Assembly (NCBI GenBank): GCA_937949745.1
Contig: CALECM010000031.1
Coordinates: 1 to 5,376 of the forward strand
Reading direction: 5' to 3'
Length of the DNA: 5,376 nucleotides
From: an uncultured Bacteroidales bacterium
Lineage (GTDB): Bacteria; Bacteroidota; Bacteroidia; Bacteroidales; WCHB1-69
Shown: positions 1 through 5,376 of the stretch, one piece after another
How positions within the stretch are numbered: the first letter of the stretch is position 1
Layout: every line of letters begins with the position of its first letter
Position numbers and translations under genes: made by a program
Notes under the pieces: model-generated
What the model saw: the letters and a program-made list of their open reading frames with translations, nothing else
Told to the model about the DNA's origin: nothing
The model's database searches: none

Positions 1-2955
1 CCGTACCGGTTCCACTCCCAAAAGATAGAATAATTGCGCCAGCGTGGCTCCTTCGCTTTCTATAAAACTTCCGGACCATAGGGTGACGCTTACTTTTTGG
101 GGATATTCCCCGTTATGGTTAGCCTGATAGTCTGCGATGATCTCATTGGCCAGAAGTACTCCTTTGTCCCATGCCTGTATGGAAGGTGTAGCTTCCGCGT
201 TAATGGAATAAAGATTACGTCCGGTCGGAAGGGTAGCAGGATTGGAAATAAAATCACCGCCTGAAGAAGGGGCGACAAATCCTCCATTCAATGCGTTAAC
301 CATATTATCAAGTTCAATTTGGGGACTTTCCTTTAAAGCCTGTCGATAGTGGTTGATTTGCTCTACGGTTTGTTTTAACGCCATTACAGCCTGGGCATAT
401 TCCCGTTCTTCTTTCGTCACCGCTTCTTTTTCCGTTTGAACAGGAATCCCCGCTTTCTTTTTCTCCTCTTCCATTTGTTTTTTTACCGATTCCGGCATTT
501 CTCCTCCCGTTTTGGGAATCCAGGAAGGATGTCCCATTTTCTTTTTTTCTTTGCCGTCTTCTTTCTTATTCTGTTCCATCATCATGGTCATCATCCGGTT
601 ACCGGCGGGTTGCATTTTGGTTATGATCTCCTCCGCTTCCCGGATCTCCGTTTTTGTAATACCCAAAGAACGCAATAATTCATCACTTCCTAGGGACGGG
701 TTTGTTAATGATCTTTTAACCACTGCATTGGCCTTGGATGTGTAATGTTGGGCAAAATAGACTTTATCATGGAGTTTATCCTGTTTTACTTTTCCTTTTT
801 GTTTATCCAATGCCGCCAGACTGTATGCGATCGGATCGGCAGCCATCAATTCGACGGAAGAAATGATTTTTCGCTCTTCGAACGGAACTCCCATAGTATA
901 CAAACCTCCCGTAATCTTTTCGGCACACAATTCTTCCGCATAATTGTTGATGCTCTCAATTTGCGCATCATTGTAAGGATTCGATAATACGCTGTCCAGG
1001 CGCAGATCCCTGTGTAATCCCATTTTCACGGCCATCGCCTTGATGGATAGATTGTCTTTTTCAGGACGGTTTTCTTTAGACAGGTATTGCGTGATCTCTT
1101 TTTGCAATCCGGCAATATCTTTACGCAATCCGGTTTCAATAAAAGGCGGGTTAAGGTAAGATATCAGAGTGGCATAAGACCTGCGTTTCGCGATGATTCC
1201 TTCTCCAACGTTACTGATCGTATAATAATAAAAATGGGGCATGTCCCCGATCAGACGATCGCTCCAATCCGCATATGAAAGCGCAACCTGTTTTCCCAGA
1301 ATAAACTCCAATGAACCGTGGGTGCCGAAATGAATCAGCGCGTCAGCCTTGAAACCATTCTTAACCCACAAATAAGAAGCCATATAATGATGCGGGGGAA
1401 CAGGATTATCGCCATGTACGGCGGCAAAACTATTCTCGCCCGTACCCTGCGTCGGTTGCGGTAATAAGACGATATTTCCCAGATCAATACGGGTCACTGC
1501 AATATAGTCCCGGTTATCTTTTACGGTTGTGTAATAATTTCCCGGCGCTTTACCATGCTTTTGGATCAGTTCATCATACCTTTCTTTGGATAAAGTGTTC
1601 TGCAGCCATTGTCCATATTCCTTACCCGGAACCAGTTCGGGGTAGCCCGACTCTAAATACCTGGTTATATTTCCTTCCGCATAACTTCCGAATACCGGTC
1701 CCTTTTCCATGATCATTTTCTCAAATTCCTTTTCCGTGGAAGGCAGATTATTTACCGTATATCCTTCTTCTTTAAGTTTTTTGATAAAGTTATATAATGA
1801 AGGAATAACCTCCATTCCCGATGCCACTAAGGAGCTGTTTCCGGCGCCTTTGAAATAATAGATCGCTACTTTCTTTTCGCTGTTTTTAAGTTTTCTCAGT
1901 TTCAAATAGTTGGCTACGGTATTAGAGAATTGGGTTAATTTTTCAGGAATCGTTTTGAAGATATACAAACCCTCATCATCTACATATTGCGCGACCAGCG
2001 CCATAGGAACGATACCTCCGTCCAGTTCCGGCATAACCACGCTTTGGCTCAGGAAGCCACCCGCCATGCCCTGGGGATCATTCATCCAGTCGTCATACGT
2101 TGAGTTCAGCGTAATAGGGGAGAATAGCGGAATATTTCTGGTTTTGAGCCACTCGACAGCCATATCTCCCTGTCCCATCAACATCCGGCCATGGGGGAAA
2201 TAAATCACGGCATCCGGTTCGATATCCTGCAAAAAGGATAATCTTTTCATGACGGCAGATAACGGATAAACATTCATTTCTCTTTCTTCCAGGCTGGTGA
2301 TCAGGGAGTCGAGGTAACCTTTGTCCGAATCAAACGGACCGGCGATACCGGTAATGACCGCCACTTTCGGGGCTCCCGGTTTGTAGAATCCTTTCTCCCG
2401 GTAATAAGCCTGATAGTCAGCCACATTCTCAAAAAATCTGTCCTCATCCAAATGAAAAAGCACGTCACCCGCTATTTCCACGGGAGTTTTTATTTCGCCG
2501 TTGAATAATTTTTTACCCGTAAGATCTTTACGGATATAGTTAAAAAGGCTTTTGTAATTACTTTTTCCTCCGTTCCCGAGATAATCCCCCACCAATTTTG
2601 CCTGTGAAGAATCCAGCGACGTAATATTGTTAACCGGATCCGTTACGGCTGTGGAATAGATCGGAATACCTTTCTCTTTGAGTTGTTCGAGTATGGTTCT
2701 GTGCTCATCAGTCATACGGATACCCATGGCAAAAATCAGGATCGCATCATATTTTTTTAATTGATCGAAATCATCTATAGTCAATTGTTTAGGCCGGATG
2801 AACTTATCTGATGATTTAATCATCTTGGCAACCTGGAAGTTCTGGAAATTGACTAAAGCGACCTTGGTAGGACTGGCCAGTTTAACCCAAAGGAACCAAA
2901 GGATGATGATGGCAGCTATGGCAGATATCGCGATAATGATATTTTTCTTTTTCAT
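1..2955 (-). CDS. hmuS: Membrane-anchored CobN/BchH-family chelatase, HmuS-like (3' end outside window)
   Basis: The frame is open without a stop from the ATG at 2955 to the window edge, giving 985 residues with the C-terminus missing. Residues 2-4 are KKK and about 6-24 form one hydrophobic helix (IIIAISAIAAIIILWFLW), a signal-anchor absent from cytoplasmic CobN. Family blocks seen in order are PHGRM (254-258), LLPQPTQGTGEN (497-508), VPPHHYMASYLWV (519-531), the catalytic signature HFGTHGSLEF (542-551, with H542, H546, E550) plus GKQ (554-556), IAKRRSYATLISYLNPP (588-604), LNGGFVAPSSGGD (889-901), LPTGRNLY (909-916) and YPQKVSVTLW (951-960). The region around 542-604 resembles ChlH/BchH as much as CobN. 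Canonical CobN inserts cobalt during B12 synthesis. HmuS homologues in Bacteroidales heme loci are instead linked to heme iron removal, and the 29-base gap after a heme-type receptor favours that role here. An insertion at about 765-870 is rich in Met, Lys and Glu. Only one cysteine (C677) is visible. The start is chosen because it places KKK just before the helix; no good Shine-Dalgarno is seen, only purine-rich AGAAAAGAA. The family assignment is firm; the substrate is inferred. Confidence 0.88.
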   Translation of the reverse strand, partial: MKKKNIIIAISAIAAIIILWFLWVKLASPTKVALVNFQNFQVAKMIKSSDKFIRPKQLTIDDFDQLKKYDAILIFAMGIRMTDEHRTILEQLKEKGIPIYSTAVTDPVNNITSLDSSQAKLVGDYLGNGGKSNYKSLFNYIRKDLTGKKLFNGEIKTPVEIAGDVLFHLDEDRFFENVADYQAYYREKGFYKPGAPKVAVITGIAGPFDSDKGYLDSLITSLEEREMNVYPLSAVMKRLSFLQDIEPDAVIYFPHGRMLMGQGDMAVEWLKTRNIPLFSPITLNSTYDDWMNDPQGMAGGFLSQSVVMPELDGGIVPMALVAQYVDDEGLYIFKTIPEKLTQFSNTVANYLKLRKLKNSEKKVAIYYFKGAGNSSLVASGMEVIPSLYNFIKKLKEEGYTVNNLPSTEKEFEKMIMEKGPVFGSYAEGNITRYLESGYPELVPGKEYGQWLQNTLSKERYDELIQKHGKAPGNYYTTVKDNRDYIAVTRIDLGNIVLLPQPTQGTGENSFAAVHGDNPVPPHHYMASYLWVKNGFKADALIHFGTHGSLEFILGKQVALSYADWSDRLIGDMPHFYYYTISNVGEGIIAKRRSYATLISYLNPPFIETGLRKDIAGLQKEITQYLSKENRPEKDNLSIKAMAVKMGLHRDLRLDSVLSNPYNDAQIESINNYAEELCAEKITGGLYTMGVPFEERKIISSVELMAADPIAYSLAALDKQKGKVKQDKLHDKVYFAQHYTSKANAVVKRSLTNPSLGSDELLRSLGITKTEIREAEEIITKMQPAGNRMMTMMMEQNKKEDGKEKKKMGHPSWIPKTGGEMPESVKKQMEEEKKKAGIPVQTEKEAVTKEEREYAQAVMALKQTVEQINHYRQALKESPQIELDNMVNALNGGFVAPSSGGDFISNPATLPTGRNLYSINAEATPSIQAWDKGVLLANEIIADYQANHNGEYPQKVSVTLWSGSFIESEGATLAQLFYLLGVEPVR

Positions 2956-2984
2956 AAATTCTTTTCTGGTGGTTTGGTATGTTG

Positions 2985-5162
2985 CTATTTCATGTAGCTT
3001 TTCTTTTTTACAGCCTGGTTAATATCGATCGCCAATCCCACAAAGAAAGTAATTCCCGGGGAAAGCGTGGTATTATAAGTATAAGTCTTGGGTTTATAGT
3101 TAAACAGGTTATCCGCCCCTAAAGTAAGGGAATGGGCATCGCAGAAACGCTGGGTCACGACAAGTTTCCACATCATGTAGCCCGGATAATGCTGGGAAAT
3201 AAAAAGCGGATTTTCCTGGTTGATATCGTCATCGGCATAGCCTATCGTAACCATCTCCAACGGTCCCAGGAACCGACCGTTAAGCGTTACGTTCAATCCG
3301 TATCTTTTCCTGTTAAGGTCATAGCTGAAACGCGCATTGGCGGAATGGGGACGGGTATCGGAAATATTAACCCCGCCTTCCATTTGTTTATCATTGACAT
3401 AAGAATAGGAGAGCCTTATCCCGAATCCTAACGGAAGTTTGGTCGCTACGCTTACTTCCGTTCCAAAAACAGCGGAACGGTTTACATTGACGTACATAGC
3501 CGTATCCTGTGCCGTATTCATCCAAAGATTGGTGATCTTGTCCCGGATATTGTTATAAAATCCCATCACGGATACATTGACCCTTTTGTGACTATATTCC
3601 GCGGATAGAGAAACGTTATTGCTCTTTTCCGGAACCAGGTCGGGATTGCCCAATAACCGGAACATTCCCTGATGATCCCAGTCCATATAAAGTTCTTTGA
3701 GAGCAGGCGAACGGAAACCGTTGCCATAGGAACTCCTGAAAGTAAATCCTTTGACATTGTACATCAGGGATATCTTCGGACTCACATGCGCGCCAAATTC
3801 GGAATGGTAATCCAACCGGGCTCCGTATACAATGCTAAATCCTTTAAAGATATTCCAATCGTGCTGGGCGAACAAATTATAGGTATTGGCTCCGTATTGT
3901 TCCCCATTGAACTGATAGGTCATCAACTGATCATTAAAAAATTCGGCGCCGATGGAAAGAGTCTGTTTGTTATTGATAAAATAATCATATTGTAACCGCG
4001 CGGTATGTTGTAAATTCTTATAGGTCAATGGGACAGAATCCAGAAGAATGTAATTCGTATATTTATTATATTGGTCGAACGCATAAGAAGCGTTTAACTG
4101 GTGCTTATCCGTGATCTGGTAAAACGCGTTAAACCCGGCATTAAATCCCTGGTACCGATCCGGTTTCTTGGCATGATTGAAACGGTCCCGGAAGTAATAC
4201 CCTCCTTTGGCGATCATCTTCAGCCGTTTCAGAGGTTGCCATGTGAGTTTTTCATCCACGGTGACATCCCTTCCTCCGTAAACGAAAGATACTCTCGCAG
4301 GCTCATCATTTACCGTCGCATCATACAGAGTGTCAGTGTTAATTGATTTGTAGGTCGCGGAAGTCATACTGCTGAAATTTTTCACTTTGAATCCCGCGTT
4401 GACCGAATAGCGCTGGTCGTGAAGCCGGCCATAGCGTCCGCTTACGCTTACCTGCCAGGGCTCTTTCACATTCTTGGTAATAATATTGATTACCCCTCCG
4501 ATTGCGCTCGAACCGTAAAGAGTGGATGCGGAGCCTTTCACGATCTCGATGCGTTCGATATTATCGACGTTCAGGCGGTTATAATCAACATTATTGAGGG
4601 TTTCACCGGCCATCCTTTCTCCATCGACCAGAAAGAGCAGGTAATTTCCTCCCATGCCCTGCATATTGATCACGGTTTGTCCGTCCATCTGGCGGGTAAA
4701 TTCCAATCCGGGTAATTCCATCTCCAGAAGATCCTGTACGGTACTGGCATTCACTTTCTTAATATCGTCCGCTGTAATGACTCTGGTTAATACCGGTACT
4801 TCTTTCAATAATTTGGGAGTACGGGTGGAAGTGACCGTGACTTCATCCAGATTCATCGTTCCGATCTTAAGCATAACATATAGTGTGGTGTCTTTAAGGA
4901 TCGATAGTTGTTCCTCGTACATTTCATAACCGGTCAGCAGGATCCTTAGATGATACGTGCCGATATCCGGCAATGAAAGCCGGAAGTATCCATTTTCATC
5001 GGCCACGGCCGAAAGCGTACTATTTTTTAAAATGACGGAAGCGTAGGGGAGTGGCTCTTTTTTCTCATCGACGATATGTCCGGAAAGATGAATGGTTTTA
5101 GAGGAGAGTGATGTTAAAAAAATAAAATTAAGTATGGTAAATATAATAATCCGATTTTTCAT
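2985..5162 (-). CDS. hmuR: TonB-dependent outer-membrane receptor, HmuR-type heme/porphyrin receptor
   Basis: Complete 725-residue receptor that would move heme or a related tetrapyrrole across the outer membrane using TonB/ExbBD energy. Residues 1-21 look like a Sec signal peptide (MKNR, then a hydrophobic stretch). Residues about 25-99 form a carboxypeptidase-regulatory-like beta domain (LSGHIVDEKKEPLPYASV), typical of Bacteroidota receptors. A TonB-box-like LDEVTV lies at 105-110. The plug spans about 119-230, with LPGLEF (150-155), FLVDGERMAGE (177-187), IERIEIVKGSASTLYGSSA (202-220) and GGVINIITK (222-230). The barrel fills the rest. FRSP (483-486), H497 and NPDL (506-509) match the FRAP/His/NPDL signature of heme receptors including HmuR. 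The plug segment has no histidine, so a plug-side axial ligand cannot be pointed to. The barrel appears to end near VGLAIDI (708-714), leaving an unusual basic tail ending KKKSYMK. The ATG at 5160-5162 is the first possible start, since an in-frame TAA lies five codons upstream. No Shine-Dalgarno is seen. Cobalamin (BtuB-like) or another chelate is the main alternative substrate. Confidence 0.9.
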   Translation of the reverse strand: MKNRIIIFTILNFIFLTSLSSKTIHLSGHIVDEKKEPLPYASVILKNSTLSAVADENGYFRLSLPDIGTYHLRILLTGYEMYEEQLSILKDTTLYVMLKIGTMNLDEVTVTSTRTPKLLKEVPVLTRVITADDIKKVNASTVQDLLEMELPGLEFTRQMDGQTVINMQGMGGNYLLFLVDGERMAGETLNNVDYNRLNVDNIERIEIVKGSASTLYGSSAIGGVINIITKNVKEPWQVSVSGRYGRLHDQRYSVNAGFKVKNFSSMTSATYKSINTDTLYDATVNDEPARVSFVYGGRDVTVDEKLTWQPLKRLKMIAKGGYYFRDRFNHAKKPDRYQGFNAGFNAFYQITDKHQLNASYAFDQYNKYTNYILLDSVPLTYKNLQHTARLQYDYFINNKQTLSIGAEFFNDQLMTYQFNGEQYGANTYNLFAQHDWNIFKGFSIVYGARLDYHSEFGAHVSPKISLMYNVKGFTFRSSYGNGFRSPALKELYMDWDHQGMFRLLGNPDLVPEKSNNVSLSAEYSHKRVNVSVMGFYNNIRDKITNLWMNTAQDTAMYVNVNRSAVFGTEVSVATKLPLGFGIRLSYSYVNDKQMEGGVNISDTRPHSANARFSYDLNRKRYGLNVTLNGRFLGPLEMVTIGYADDDINQENPLFISQHYPGYMMWKLVVTQRFCDAHSLTLGADNLFNYKPKTYTYNTTLSPGITFFVGLAIDINQAVKKKSYMK

Positions 5163-5280
5163 AGTTTGGGTTGGTTATCCGGTGATACTTCCCGCGGAAA
5201 TTATTTTTGACTGAAAGTTGATTTTATTTTCAATTATCCGTATAAAAAATTTCCGGTATATCCTGCGGCATAATTTCTTT
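5163..5280 (-). other. Leader region upstream of the receptor, no clear promoter
   Basis: This A/T-rich stretch separates the hairpin from the receptor start and contains no supported gene. I looked for the Bacteroidota sigma-ABfr elements (TTTG near -33 and TAnnTTTG near -7) on the minus strand and found no convincing pair. A small inverted repeat, TTCC-CGC-GGAA (5189-5199), lies about 27 bases before the start codon, and TATC-CGGT-GATA lies beside it (5177-5188). Either could be part of an operator or a leader hairpin, but both are short enough to be chance. No Fur-type site is recognisable. Confidence 0.35.
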
Positions 5281-5314
5281 GATAAAAGCCCTTCACCTGA
5301 CAGTGGTAAAGGGC
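5281..5314 (-). terminator. Rho-independent terminator or attenuator, minus strand
   Basis: Arms at 5288-5297 (GCCCTTCACC) and 5305-5314 (GGTAAAGGGC) flank a 7-base loop. Nine of ten positions pair as Watson-Crick. The tenth (5294 with 5308) is C-A on the plus strand but becomes a G-U wobble in the minus-strand RNA, so the stem is complete only in that transcript. TTTTATC follows the stem on the minus strand, a short and weak U-tract. The hairpin starts about 30 bases after the stop codon of the possible upstream gene and about 120 bases before the receptor start. It could end the upstream transcript or let only part of it read through into the receptor operon. Confidence 0.65.
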
Positions 5315-5344
5315 CCGGCATACATTATATAACAAAAAAAAGAA

Positions 5345-5376
5345 CTATTCAACAGGGTATTTGTAACTGAAAGAAA
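5345..5376 (-). CDS. Possible C-terminal end of an upstream gene (partial)
   Basis: Reading the minus strand inward from the right edge, one frame gives SFSYKYPVE followed by TAG (5345-5347). The alternating aromatic and polar residues would fit a final beta strand. A stem-loop with a U-tract begins about 30 bases after this stop, which is where a gene end is expected. In the hmu locus of Porphyromonas the gene before hmuR is hmuY, encoding a beta-rich heme-binding lipoprotein, so an HmuY-like protein is a natural guess. Nine residues cannot identify a family, and a second frame also stops nearby (FFQLQIPC), so this is tentative. Confidence 0.3.
   Translation of the reverse strand, partial: SFSYKYPVE

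Noticed and set aside
90..287. A 65-codon minus-strand open frame
   Set aside because: It overlaps the chelatase in another frame, in a stretch where the chelatase frame shows conserved LPTGRNLY and YPQKVSVTLW blocks.
436..2203. Several plus-strand open frames of 60-97 codons opposite the chelatase
   Set aside because: All lie antisense to a long frame whose conserved CobN/BchH blocks run continuously; their translations show no recognisable domain.
1..2955. Calling the large protein a cobalt chelatase of B12 synthesis
   Set aside because: The family name fits, but the membrane anchor and the adjacent heme-type receptor argue for an HmuS role; the window shows no cobalamin gene.
3132..4929. 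Plus-strand open frames of 80-107 codons, and a 63-codon minus-strand frame at 3566-3757, overlapping the receptor
   Set aside because: They are out-of-frame shadows of the receptor, whose own frame carries plug and barrel motifs throughout.
2985..5162. SusC-type glycan receptor
   Set aside because: It shares the N-terminal regulatory-like domain, but 725 residues is well short of the usual 1000 or so, no susD follows, and the FRSP/NPDL heme signature is present.
5320..5335. TATAAT-like sequence on the minus strand near 5325, next to a T8 run
   Set aside because: Bacteroidota promoters use TTTG and TAnnTTTG elements rather than the E. coli -10 box; the region is A/T-rich and lies between a possible gene end and a hairpin, so chance is likely.
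1..5376. CRISPR arrays, tRNA or rRNA genes, insertion sequences, long repeats
   Set aside because: Looked for on both strands and not seen; nearly the whole window is taken by two coding frames.

Overview
The window reads as part of a heme-acquisition locus from a member of the Bacteroidota, most likely the order Bacteroidales. All supported genes lie on the minus strand. The taxonomic guess rests on three points: the SusC-style N-terminal carboxypeptidase-regulatory-like domain on the TonB-dependent receptor, the absence of Shine-Dalgarno sequences, and the hmuR-hmuS gene order known from Porphyromonas and Bacteroides. The genus cannot be told from this sequence alone.

Layout in the direction of transcription, right to left. 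At the right edge (5345-5376) there may be the last nine codons of an upstream gene. A stem-loop with a short U-tract follows (5281-5314), in the orientation of a minus-strand terminator or attenuator. About 120 bases of leader then precede a complete 725-residue TonB-dependent outer-membrane receptor (2985-5162) with heme-receptor FRxP and NPDL signatures. After a 29-base gap comes a very large CobN/BchH-type chelatase homologue (2955 to 1). It has an N-terminal membrane anchor, and its C-terminal part lies outside the window; 985 residues are visible.

The pair matches hmuR-hmuS of the hmuYRSTUV system. The receptor would import heme (or a related porphyrin) across the outer membrane using TonB energy. 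The membrane-anchored chelatase homologue would then act on the tetrapyrrole, most likely removing iron from heme, rather than inserting cobalt for B12 synthesis. This functional assignment is by family knowledge and synteny; the sequence directly shows the receptor fold, the CobN/BchH catalytic signature and the anchor.

The most distinctive points are the predicted periplasmic placement of a CobN-family enzyme, a Met- and Lys/Glu-rich insertion in it around residues 765-870, and a stem-loop that pairs fully only in the minus-strand transcript. There are no RNA genes, insertion sequences, CRISPR arrays or long repeats. The plus strand carries only antisense shadows of the two genes.
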